NCBI GenBank assembly: GCA_017416245.1 | Contig: JAFQCX010000019.1 | Coordinates: 1 to 63,570 of the forward strand | Length of the DNA: 63,570 bases | Direction of reading: 5' to 3' | Source of the DNA: Oscillospiraceae bacterium | Lineage (GTDB): Bacteria > Bacillota > Clostridia > Oscillospirales > Oscillospiraceae | In this document: positions 34,349-42,144 of the stretch, piece by piece | Layout: each line of letters starts with the position of its first letter | Position numbering within the stretch: the first letter of the stretch is position 1 | Position numbers and translations under genes: made by a program | The notes under the pieces: generated by a model | The model's input: only the letters and a program-made list of their open reading frames with translations | What the model was told of the DNA's origin: nothing | Database searches by the model: none

Positions 34349-35851
34349 TTAGGCAAACATATCTCTGATCTCAGTAAGGGTCTGGCGCACCAGCTGCTCG
34401 CCGCCCACGTGGCCCACGTTGCCGCTGGAGATAAAGGCGCTGTAGTGCCCGCCCTCCTCTGCCTTCTTTGTGGGCAGATAGCCGGAAACACCATTGGCCA
34501 GCTGTACAAGGAAGGTCTGCTCTGCATTGGAACGGGCCTTGATCTGATTGCCATAGTCCAGGAACAGCTCGAAGGGATTGGTCGCAAAGGCAACTGTACC
34601 CATACGGATAATATGTACCTCGGTATCCCAAATATCCCTCTGCTCCTGAAACTCAAAGCGTCTGAGTATGCCAAGGTGAACCTGCAGGTTGGCAGCATCG
34701 TTAAAGTCCACGTCGCCCTCTTTGTTCTGCAAATACTCCCGAATTGCCTTCCGGGCCTGGGCAACCTCTGCCAGAGTCGTGCGGCGCAGAGGAAGACTCA
34801 TCAGCTGTACCCGGTGGCAGAATTCCGCCTCAGAAACAGGTGTATCCAGGCCCTCTTCAAAGACATCGATCAACTCGTTTGCAATGCGCTTGCCGGTCTT
34901 TCTCATGCCGGCCAGGTCAAACATAGAGGGGTCTGCCTTCCGCTTGGGAGGATTGTTGCGCTTGCAGTTGGGGTCATTGATGTCGCTCTCCGGCTCTACC
35001 CAGCGAATCAAATCCACAGGGCACTGGTCGCCTGCCGCGCTGCACAAAGGCAGCAGGAACAGGTCCTCGCCAAAGCGCTTCCGCAGCAGGACCTTCACTT
35101 CACCCCAGAAATCGGGGGAAACAAAAAGTCTATGCTGGACACACTGGGCAGGACATGCCAAATTTGCCACGATACCGGTGAGCTTGTTAGCTTCGTTGAA
35201 GATGTACAGCAGCTCGATGCCGGAGTCGTTACCGCCCTCCAACGCCTCAAACACAGCGGTGTTGGTATCGCCCCACATCTGAGCAGAACCATCGGAGTAG
35301 GTGGCGCGGCGGCACATACCCACCACTGCTCTGCCAAAGGCATTGCTGTAGGCGCCGACAGCGCAATTCTTCCAAGCGGTCAAAATCACCTCCGTCAGCC
35401 GGTCAACCAGGAAGTCAAGCACCTCCTGAGGTGTTGCTACCTGATCGTCTTGCGCAGGAGTTACTGCCTCTACGTACTTTTTATCCTTGGGCAGCTCACT
35501 CTCCAGCAGGCTGCGGAACGTGCTTCTTGATTTATACTGATTTTGCTGAATGTACACAGGGCCTGTGTGGGTGTGGATCGCGGAAATGATAACTTTCTCT
35601 GGATCCAGGTTCAGGTCATTCCCTTTCAGATTCTCGCGAACAGCCATTAGCAAGTTATGCCCAATGCCTACCAGATCTGCGCTCACCATAACCATCTGGT
35701 CATCCCCTGCCTCCACTGCCATTGCCGTTGCGGTCAGCGGCTTTTCCACATACTGGGAAATGCGCTCGGCAAATTGTCCGGCAAGCTTGATTTTCTTGTC
35801 AGGTGTAATATTCACTTCAGCCCAACCGAATTTCAGTTTTTGCTTATCCAT
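34349..35851 (-). CDS. Neutral/alkaline ceramidase N-terminal-domain-like hydrolase
   Basis: A 500-aa protein lacking a signal peptide. Family features: GWAEVNITPDKKIKLAG at the N terminus, MVSADLVGI, SAIHTHTGPVY (metal-binding His pair), NLACPAQC in place of the usual His-Pro strand, and SAAGDQCPVD. These match the ceramidase N-terminal domain superfamily, which in bacteria includes many proteins of unknown substrate; a true ceramidase role is unlikely for a cytoplasmic gut-Firmicute protein next to sugar genes. The ATG at 35851 is preceded by AAAGGA at 8 nt. Last of three genes divergent from an AraC regulator. Confidence 0.72.
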   Translation of the reverse strand: MDKQKLKFGWAEVNITPDKKIKLAGQFAERISQYVEKPLTATAMAVEAGDDQMVMVSADLVGIGHNLLMAVRENLKGNDLNLDPEKVIISAIHTHTGPVYIQQNQYKSRSTFRSLLESELPKDKKYVEAVTPAQDDQVATPQEVLDFLVDRLTEVILTAWKNCAVGAYSNAFGRAVVGMCRRATYSDGSAQMWGDTNTAVFEALEGGNDSGIELLYIFNEANKLTGIVANLACPAQCVQHRLFVSPDFWGEVKVLLRKRFGEDLFLLPLCSAAGDQCPVDLIRWVEPESDINDPNCKRNNPPKRKADPSMFDLAGMRKTGKRIANELIDVFEEGLDTPVSEAEFCHRVQLMSLPLRRTTLAEVAQARKAIREYLQNKEGDVDFNDAANLQVHLGILRRFEFQEQRDIWDTEVHIIRMGTVAFATNPFELFLDYGNQIKARSNAEQTFLVQLANGVSGYLPTKKAEEGGHYSAFISSGNVGHVGGEQLVRQTLTEIRDMFA

Positions 35852-35872
35852 TTTCAAAATCCTTTCTGTGAT

Positions 35873-37150
35873 TCAATTCTGTGTTGCTGGTTCAATTTCC
35901 TGTTGAGATTGGCTCTCAAACTTCATTCTATCCCGTTTTGCCATGGCAAACAGCGCAAGATACAATCCTGCGCAGCCTATGGTTACAATAGCCATTATCC
36001 AAAAAATGGGCTTGTAGGAGCCTAATGTGTCGTACAACACATTCGCAAGGGTCTGCGCGACCATATTGGAGGCAGGAATCGATGCTATTATGATGCCTGT
36101 TCCCGTGCCGGTCACCTGATAGCCAAACAGCTCCCGCGCCAGCAGCGGCGCCATCAAACCAGTCAGAGGCGCAGCTACCGAAAGCATCAGCGCCACACAG
36201 CAAGCGGTCAGATAATTGGTTACATTGGCCAGCATCAGCAAGCTGGCACAGGCAGCAATCACACAGGCCGTTATCACCTTTTTCGCGCCCAGGCGATCAC
36301 TTAGCCAGCCGCATCCAAACTTGGTGCCCACCAAAGCAAACAAAAGAATGCTGTTTACAGAGGCTGCCGCCGTCAAATCCATTCCGCTGTCCTGCAAATA
36401 GGGCGTCAGGACCGACGACGCCGTATAATAGCACAGGCAACCCAGGAATGTGGCAAGCAGCATAAGGTAAAAGCTGGGCATCTTTTTCAGCGTGTCGAAG
36501 CCGAAGCCTTCCCACTGCTGTTTTGCCTTCTTTTTGGATATTACGCCTTCACCGTAAGGCTTTAGTCCCATATCCTTAGGATCGTTCCTCGCAAGCAGGA
36601 AGACCACCACAGCCATTACGATGATGGAGCAGCCCATCGTCACATAGGCCGTTCTCCAACCATAATTCGTAATAATTTTAGCCAGGACAACAGCGAATAT
36701 GCCGCCACCCAGCCCCGTTGCAGAGGAAAGCGCACCCATCACAAGGCCATAGTGCTTGTGAAACCACTTGCTGAGGATGTAGGAGCTTCCGTTGCTGAAG
36801 CAGTAGGCATTTGCCGTTCCAATCAGGGCCGCGCCCAGACACAAGGTGAGCAGGTCCTTGCCGGCGGCAGACAGGAACAGGCCAAGGGCCGTCACTGTTA
36901 TGAAAAAGGGTGTGGATTTTCTGTATCCGAAATGCTGAAAGAAGAAGCCTATGGTCAAATTGGACAAAATGTTCACTATGGCGCGTATGCTCATAGCAAT
37001 CGAATAGCTGCCCCGGGAAATGTCCAGAGATTCCGTGATGGGAACCAGGAACATTGTCAGATTGTTCATCATGCCACCGTAAAAGAACATTTTTAAAAAT
37101 GCAAGGGCGGCAATCACCCAATGGTAGTGTTCTCTAATTTTGGTTTTCAT
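35873..37150 (-). CDS. MFS transporter
   Basis: A 425-aa permease with about 12 hydrophobic segments. The loop motif between TM2 and TM3 reads FFFQHFGYRKSTPFF, and the later equivalent GCGWLSDRLGAKKV matches the MFS A-like motif. It most resembles the OFA/monocarboxylate-type MFS group. Substrate unknown; its neighbours (an isomerase-like protein and a ceramidase-fold hydrolase) suggest a sugar or sugar-acid-like compound. Starts 33 nt after the isomerase-like gene; RBS AAAGG. Confidence 0.88.
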   Translation of the reverse strand: MKTKIREHYHWVIAALAFLKMFFYGGMMNNLTMFLVPITESLDISRGSYSIAMSIRAIVNILSNLTIGFFFQHFGYRKSTPFFITVTALGLFLSAAGKDLLTLCLGAALIGTANAYCFSNGSSYILSKWFHKHYGLVMGALSSATGLGGGIFAVVLAKIITNYGWRTAYVTMGCSIIVMAVVVFLLARNDPKDMGLKPYGEGVISKKKAKQQWEGFGFDTLKKMPSFYLMLLATFLGCLCYYTASSVLTPYLQDSGMDLTAAASVNSILLFALVGTKFGCGWLSDRLGAKKVITACVIAACASLLMLANVTNYLTACCVALMLSVAAPLTGLMAPLLARELFGYQVTGTGTGIIIASIPASNMVAQTLANVLYDTLGSYKPIFWIMAIVTIGCAGLYLALFAMAKRDRMKFESQSQQEIEPATQN

Positions 37151-37183
37151 ATAACGCCTTTCAGTTTTTTGCTGAATGCAGCG

Positions 37184-38542
37184 TTACATTACAAGGGTAA
37201 TATTCATCAGCTTACAGAAATCGCGAATGGCTTCTGTGTGGTCGCCGTAGGCAAAGATCACGTGCTGAGAAGATACGTTCTGGGCAAATTCCTCCACGGT
37301 GCAGGAGGTGGGGAATACCTGCAGACTGGGCAGCTGAGGCGCAGGATCGTCCCAGCCGTACTCGTTCCAGGGCATAGGTGTCTTTGCCTCTGCGGTGTAA
37401 ACGTGCATCTTGTAGCTGCCGTTCAGGTACACAAGTCTTGCGCAGGTGATAAAGCCGGGCTTTACCTTGGATACGTTCAGAAGCGAGGTGTTCAGCAGAC
37501 CGAATGCTGCCGGCAGAACGGTAACATCACCGTCTGTGATCGCCTGAGGAACATAGTCGGGCACGCCGATGAGCATACTGTCCTCAAAGAATTCGTAGTA
37601 TTCCATATAGGGCACAAGCTGACCGGACAGATAGTGCATGATCAGCTCTGTCACTGCGCCCATTACATCGTTTTCGGGAATGGTCATAATGCTGCAGTAG
37701 TGCTCAAGGAGCATAAACACCATTGCCGGAGGGAAGCCCAGCAGCTTCTTCATACCGTCAACGTCAATGAGGGTAATGGCATCCCAATTCCGTTCCTTGA
37801 TCTTCACAGCAATGGAAAGGGCATATTTTACGCCGTTTTCAATGACCTCCTCGGCGCAGGGCTTTTCAAAGCGCCAGTTGGACTTTACAAAGGCTACGCC
37901 CTCTGCAATTTGTGCAGGCTCCAGCTTTTCCATGGTCTGCACCATTTCCAGCATCTCATAGGGCTCTACCTCTACGCCGATATCCCGGCGCATGGAGTTA
38001 CCCTCAAACTGAGTGCCGTACAGCAGCATATCACGGTAGCCCATAGTGCCCACGCGGGCAGAGCGCAAAGCCTTCTTTGCAGCGGCAGCGGTTACAAAGC
38101 TATCGATTTTTTCCATGGGGAAGGGCTTGCCGATAATGTTGTAAATATACTTAAAATCGTAACCCAGCGCTTCAAATGCAGGGCGCAGCGCAGTCGTGCC
38201 TGCCTGCTCTGCGGTGGTGATGATTCTGCCGTTTTCCTTCCAGCCGCACAGGCCCCACAAAACCATGGGAATGTGCTTATAGCAGTCTGTTACCCGAATG
38301 ACGGCGTGGGTGGGGATCCAGCCGGCAATGCACACGATCAGGCTGGACATTTCAAAGCCGTGGAGCTTTCTGATGGCTGCATCCGCAGTTTCATAAGCAG
38401 GGTCATCAATAACCAAGCCGCCGTCCAGAAGATTGTAGCCCATTTTTTGCAGAGCTGCCAAGGCCTCATCGTGTTTCATTTGAAGCCGTTCAATAGGGGT
38501 ATTTACTTCTCCGAAACAAACAAATCCAACATTTTTATTCAC
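37184..38542 (-). CDS. L-fucose/L-arabinose isomerase-family protein
   Basis: A 452-aa protein. Features shared with the fucose/arabinose isomerase fold: a Rossmann-like N terminus (VGFVCFGEVNTP), VCIAGWIPTHAVIRV, PMVLWGLCG and the C-terminal PENDVMGAVTELIMHYLSG stretch typical of the family. The exact sugar is unknown. The chosen start is GTG at 38542, with AGGAGG 9 nt upstream; the frame is open further upstream but would cover the promoter. First gene of the island operon, divergent from the AraC gene. Confidence 0.8.
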   Translation of the reverse strand: MNKNVGFVCFGEVNTPIERLQMKHDEALAALQKMGYNLLDGGLVIDDPAYETADAAIRKLHGFEMSSLIVCIAGWIPTHAVIRVTDCYKHIPMVLWGLCGWKENGRIITTAEQAGTTALRPAFEALGYDFKYIYNIIGKPFPMEKIDSFVTAAAAKKALRSARVGTMGYRDMLLYGTQFEGNSMRRDIGVEVEPYEMLEMVQTMEKLEPAQIAEGVAFVKSNWRFEKPCAEEVIENGVKYALSIAVKIKERNWDAITLIDVDGMKKLLGFPPAMVFMLLEHYCSIMTIPENDVMGAVTELIMHYLSGQLVPYMEYYEFFEDSMLIGVPDYVPQAITDGDVTVLPAAFGLLNTSLLNVSKVKPGFITCARLVYLNGSYKMHVYTAEAKTPMPWNEYGWDDPAPQLPSLQVFPTSCTVEEFAQNVSSQHVIFAYGDHTEAIRDFCKLMNITLVM

Positions 38543-38578
38543 GGATCCGTTCCTCCTTATGATTTTATGGTTGCAGAT

Positions 38579-38606
38579 TTGACATTTCTGCACTTACTGT
38601 TATAAT
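38579..38606 (+). promoter_or_regulatory. Promoter of the AraC regulator (38682)
   Basis: TTGACA (38579-38584), 16-nt spacer, TATAAT (38601-38606): perfect hexamers. It interleaves with the divergent promoter on the other strand. Confidence 0.75.
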
Positions 38607-38633
38607 AATAAGAAATAATCTTGTCTTTTTCAA
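38605..38633 (-). promoter_or_regulatory. Divergent promoter of the isomerase-MFS-hydrolase operon
   Basis: Minus-strand TTGAAA (38628-38633), 17-nt spacer, TATTAT (38605-38610). Its -10 shares two bases with the -10 of the opposing AraC promoter, so polymerase can occupy only one at a time. Confidence 0.7.
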
Positions 38634-38681
38634 CGGCTAATATTGGCAAATACTGAAACTTTCTTGCGCAAGAGGTGTATT

Positions 38682-39551
38682 ATGGAACGAGAACAAATAC
38701 GCTACACCATTCCCAATCTGGCATTTTATATCACCTCCCGTACACTGCGTCCTGAGGTTAACTACCGCAATATTCATTATCATAGCGCGGTGGAGCTTAT
38801 CTTCGTTACAGAGGGTGTGCTTAACTGCCATATCCAGGAAGAAACCCTTTCTATCACCCCCGGCACGATCCTGCTCATAGGCAGCAACACCATTCACAGA
38901 TTATCCGCAGGCAGCTTATGCCAGGTGACCTATATGCAGATCGATCTGGAGAAGTATATCCGTCAGCCCGATAGCGAAATGAACAGCGATTTTTTGGCGT
39001 TTTTTACTCAACTGCACACCAGGCCTTATGCCCTGTTTGAAAACAACGCAGAGCTATTCGGCATCATTTCTCAAATGGTGCAGGAAAGCCAGCGGCGGGA
39101 GATCGCGTTTGAAAGCTACATCTACGCAGCTATCCATCAGTTGGTAGCTTTTTTGTACCGGCAGGGCTTTATGGAACCTACTCAAAAGCATTTGTATCAC
39201 CGGCTGGAGGAATTGCGTCCTGTAGTAGAATATATAGGTCAAAATTACAAAAGCAAACTGCTTTTAGAGGAGCTTGCCACGCTGATCTCCTGTGACAAAT
39301 ACCGGCTGTGCCGCCGCTTTAAGCAAATTACCGGCGGTACTGTGGTAGACTATATCCATTTTGTCCGATTGCGTCGGGCTCAAGAATTGCTGACATACAG
39401 CAATTGCAATATTACAGAAACCGCATACGCCTGCGGTTTTGCCTCTGTGCAGCATTTCAACAAGATTTTTAAACAGTACATAGGCTGCACCCCCAGCGCA
39501 TATAAAAAATGGATCTATCAGGAAAATCTTAGCATTCAGGATGTTAAATGA
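38682..39551 (+). CDS. AraC-family transcriptional regulator with cupin sensor
   Basis: A 289-aa regulator. The N-terminal cupin-like ligand domain contains HYHSAVELIFVTEGVLNCHI, and two C-terminal HTH motifs carry the AraC signature (ISCDKYRLCRRFKQITGGTV ... ITETAYACGFASVQHFNKIF). The start at 38682 follows AGAGGTG. It is divergent from, and probably controls, the 34349-38542 operon. Confidence 0.93.
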   Translation: MEREQIRYTIPNLAFYITSRTLRPEVNYRNIHYHSAVELIFVTEGVLNCHIQEETLSITPGTILLIGSNTIHRLSAGSLCQVTYMQIDLEKYIRQPDSEMNSDFLAFFTQLHTRPYALFENNAELFGIISQMVQESQRREIAFESYIYAAIHQLVAFLYRQGFMEPTQKHLYHRLEELRPVVEYIGQNYKSKLLLEELATLISCDKYRLCRRFKQITGGTVVDYIHFVRLRRAQELLTYSNCNITETAYACGFASVQHFNKIFKQYIGCTPSAYKKWIYQENLSIQDVK

Positions 39552-39570
39552 CTTATTTGTGAATTTTTTA

Positions 39571-39599
39571 TTGCCAAGTAAGGTCGATTTTGTTATAAT
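39571..39599 (+). promoter_or_regulatory. Promoter giving a predicted leaderless mRNA
   Basis: TTGCCA (39571-39576), 17-nt spacer, TATAAT (39594-39599). The expected start point is near 39606, only about 3 nt before the ATG at 39609. No Shine-Dalgarno sequence precedes the ATG. Confidence 0.72.
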
Positions 39600-39608
39600 G
39601 TAGTCGTT

Positions 39609-41021
39609 ATGGAAAAGAAAACACGTTTTTATGTCAGCGTGAAAAATGCGCTGACCTGGCTGGTGGCCCTTTGTATGGTCTGCTCGGCAGTGGCCCGCGT
39701 TTTATTCGTCGGTGTGAGAGGAGCCGATGTGTGGAGCCAAATCGTTCTGCCTGTTGCAGCAGCCCTACTGTACGGCCTTATGTGCCTTCTTATTGGTAAG
39801 GAACAGTTTTACAAAACCGCGATCCCCGTTTGGATGCTATGCGCCTATTATGCTTTCGTATTTTTCGGCTACGATTTCGGCAAATTCGATGCTATGATCG
39901 GCAGCCTGTTTGCGGTGGCTATGGTTTTCTGCGGTGTGCTTTATACCCAGATCACCTGCGGGAAAGTGGCTGCTACATTTCTGATTTGGCCTGTTGCCGC
40001 ATTCCCCCTGGCTGCCCTTTTGTACTTAAACCGGGAATTGGTGCTGGCTGCAGACTGGCAGGCATTGCGTTTCCTGTTGCCGGATGCTCTGGTTACGTTG
40101 GGCCTTCTGCTGGTGGTATTTGCCATTCGCATCCACCCTGCCAACGAATACCACCCCAGCTGGGGTGACCGCACCGACGGACGGCGCATTCGCACTGAGC
40201 CGCCTATGAATCAGGTATCTCCCTACGTGATGTGGACCCGCTGCAGCTCTATGAATCTGTTTGAGGAGTCCTTTGAGATCACCAATGTGGAGCGGTACAT
40301 CCGGCAAAAGCGCCGTGAGGGTATGACCTCCTTTGGCTTGATGCACGTGCTGCTTGCCTGCTACTGCCGCACCCTGTGCAGATATCCTGCGCTGAACCGG
40401 TTTATTGCAGGTCAGAAGATCTACTCCCACGGAAACGATATTCAGTTCTGTCTGACCGTGAAAAAGGAGATGACCTCCACCTCCCCCGAAACGGTGATCA
40501 AGGTGCATCTTGCCCCCACAGACACCGCTGAGGATGTCTACAACAAGCTGAACAAGGAAATTGAGAACGTAAAGAACACCCCGCTGGATTCCGGCTTTGA
40601 TAATCTGGCTCACGCATTTATGCTGATCCCCGGACTGATCCTGAAGTTTACAGTGTGGCTGCTGCGGGTATTGGATTACTTTGGCTTGCTTCCCAAGTTC
40701 CTGCTGGAGCTGAGTCCCTTCCACGGAAGCGTGTTCTTCACCTCCATGGGCAGCCTGGGCATTCCGCCTATCTTCCACCATTTGTATGACTTTGGCAACC
40801 TGCCGGTTTTCTGCTCCTTTGGCTGCAAGCGGCGGGCTTTGGAAGTCCAGGAGGACGGCTCTGTGGTGCAAAAGAAGTATCTGGACTTTAAGTTCTCTAT
40901 GGACGAAAGAATTGCAGACGGCTTCTACTATGCAGCCTTCTTCAAGCACTTCAAGCGGGTTATGCATCACCCTGAACAGCTGGATCTTCCTCCCGAGGAA
41001 GTTATGCAGGATATTGACTGA
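39609..41021 (+). CDS. Membrane protein with C-terminal acyltransferase (E2/CAT-like) fold
   Basis: A 470-aa protein. Residues 1-175 hold about six transmembrane helices. Residues about 205-460 resemble the catalytic domain of 2-oxoacid dehydrogenase E2 and chloramphenicol acetyltransferases, e.g. GMTSFGLMHVLLACYCRTLCRYPALNRF and a C-terminal SMDERIADGFYYA. In active enzymes this last motif is HxxxDG; here the His position is Glu433, with Asp437 and Gly438 kept. No lipoyl domain or dehydrogenase genes adjoin. An active acyltransferase seems doubtful; function unknown. It overlaps birA by 1 nt. Confidence 0.75.
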   Translation: MEKKTRFYVSVKNALTWLVALCMVCSAVARVLFVGVRGADVWSQIVLPVAAALLYGLMCLLIGKEQFYKTAIPVWMLCAYYAFVFFGYDFGKFDAMIGSLFAVAMVFCGVLYTQITCGKVAATFLIWPVAAFPLAALLYLNRELVLAADWQALRFLLPDALVTLGLLLVVFAIRIHPANEYHPSWGDRTDGRRIRTEPPMNQVSPYVMWTRCSSMNLFEESFEITNVERYIRQKRREGMTSFGLMHVLLACYCRTLCRYPALNRFIAGQKIYSHGNDIQFCLTVKKEMTSTSPETVIKVHLAPTDTAEDVYNKLNKEIENVKNTPLDSGFDNLAHAFMLIPGLILKFTVWLLRVLDYFGLLPKFLLELSPFHGSVFFTSMGSLGIPPIFHHLYDFGNLPVFCSFGCKRRALEVQEDGSVVQKKYLDFKFSMDERIADGFYYAAFFKHFKRVMHHPEQLDLPPEEVMQDID

Positions 41022-41815
41022 TGAAAAACGAAATTGTATCCCAAATCACAACAGAGTGTCCCTGGCGGGACACTCTGTTGTGGTATGAAACCATAGATTC
41101 CACAAATAACCAGGCAAAAATCCTGGCAAAGGACGGCGTGCCTCACGGTACGGTACTGGTAGCACAGAAGCAATCGGGCGGTCGCGGACGGATGGGAAGA
41201 AGCTTTCTCTCCCCCACCGGCGGTGTGTATCTGTCGGTGATTTTACGGCCTGCCTGCACCCCTGACAAATTAATGCATTTGACCTGCGCTACGGCGGTGG
41301 CCGGCTGCAAGGCTGTGGAAAATGCCTGCGGGATCAGCCCCGACGTGAAATGGACCAACGATTTGGTCGTGGGCAGAAAAAAGCTGGGCGGGATCCTCAC
41401 GGAATTGGCTTTAAATGGCGTCGGTGTTGTGGATTATGCCATTGTAGGCATCGGCATAAACTGCTGCCAGCAATCAGAAGATTTCCCCGAGGAGATTCGA
41501 GAACTTGCTACGTCAGTCCAAGCTGTCACCGGCAATGCCTGTTCTCCTGCTAAATTAGCCGCATCGCTTATTGAGGCTCTTTGGGAAATGGACAAGGCTC
41601 TGTTATCCCAAAAGGCGGAAATTATGGATGCCTATCGCAAAAAATGCATCACTTTGGGCAAGGAGATATCCGTTTTACGGGGTGAATCCGTTCGCCACGG
41701 CACTGCGCTGGATTTGGACGAAGACGGGGGCCTGGTGGTGCGATTTTCCGACGGAAGTGAGAAAGTTGTCACATCCGGCGAGGTCAGCGTGCGGGGAATG
41801 TACGGCTATCTATAA
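41021..41815 (+). CDS. birA: Biotin-[acetyl-CoA-carboxylase] ligase, short form
   Basis: A 264-aa class I biotin protein ligase. It attaches biotin to carrier lysines through biotinyl-AMP. Motifs: YETIDSTNNQAK, the biotinyl-AMP loop GGRGRMGRSFLSP, KWTNDLVVGRKKLGGILTE and a C-terminal SH3-like domain. The N-terminal HTH of bifunctional BirA repressors is missing, so it is a ligase only. Start overlaps the upstream stop (TGATG). Confidence 0.94.
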   Translation: MKNEIVSQITTECPWRDTLLWYETIDSTNNQAKILAKDGVPHGTVLVAQKQSGGRGRMGRSFLSPTGGVYLSVILRPACTPDKLMHLTCATAVAGCKAVENACGISPDVKWTNDLVVGRKKLGGILTELALNGVGVVDYAIVGIGINCCQQSEDFPEEIRELATSVQAVTGNACSPAKLAASLIEALWEMDKALLSQKAEIMDAYRKKCITLGKEISVLRGESVRHGTALDLDEDGGLVVRFSDGSEKVVTSGEVSVRGMYGYL

Positions 41816-41822
41816 ATTTTTA

Positions 41823-41851
41823 TTGCTTTTTCCCCTTTTATTGGTTATACT
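41823..41851 (+). promoter_or_regulatory. Promoter of the Cys/Asp-rich small protein
   Basis: TTGCTT (41823-41828), 17-nt spacer, TATACT (41846-41851), 35 nt upstream of the start codon. Confidence 0.65.
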
Positions 41852-41885
41852 GAAAGTAGAATAAACCCAACAGGAGGTTATGATT

Positions 41886-42101
41886 ATGAAGACTGTTTTG
41901 AAGATTCTTGCTGCACTGGCTGCTATCGCCGGCGCTATCTATGTGCTTGCAACCTACGGCGACAAGCTGGTTGCCTGGTCCAGAAAGCTGCTCAGCACCA
42001 TCTGCTGGGAGGATTGCTGCTGCGGTGATGACTGCTGCTGCGACGATGACGATTGCTGCTGCGAAACTGTGCAGGCAGAAGAAACCGATTTTGAAGGTTA
42101 A
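41886..42101 (+). CDS. Small membrane protein with Cys/Asp-rich tail
   Basis: A 71-aa protein. It has an N-terminal hydrophobic helix (VLKILAALAAIAGAIYVLA, about 4-22), a short amphipathic segment (DKLVAWSRKLLSTIC), then a tail of Cys triplets alternating with Asp (EDCCCGDDCCCDDDDCCCE, about 43-61). Nine of its ten Cys lie in three triplets. Metal binding at the membrane face is an attractive guess; no family recognised. The ATG at 41886 was chosen over 41880 because AGGAGG is 8 nt away. It has its own promoter and terminator, arguing for a real gene. Confidence 0.8.
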   Translation: MKTVLKILAALAAIAGAIYVLATYGDKLVAWSRKLLSTICWEDCCCGDDCCCDDDDCCCETVQAEETDFEG

Positions 42102-42113
42102 TTTCAATAACAA

Positions 42114-42144
42114 AAATCCCTCGGATGTATCCGAGGGATTTTTT
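42114..42144. terminator. Bidirectional terminator between the Cys-rich gene and the pseudouridine synthase
   Basis: 13-bp stem AAATCCCTCGGAT/ATCCGAGGGATTT followed by a T run on the plus strand; the minus strand ends in TTTTTG. The stop of the minus-strand gene overlaps its edge. Confidence 0.88.

Noticed and set aside
34349-35851. Genuine ceramidase
   Set aside because: No signal peptide, an altered metal-site region (NLACPAQC), and sugar-type neighbours; only the domain superfamily can be claimed.
39609-41021. Pyruvate dehydrogenase E2 subunit
   Set aside because: It has six membrane helices instead of a lipoyl domain, lacks the catalytic His, and has no E1/E3 neighbours.
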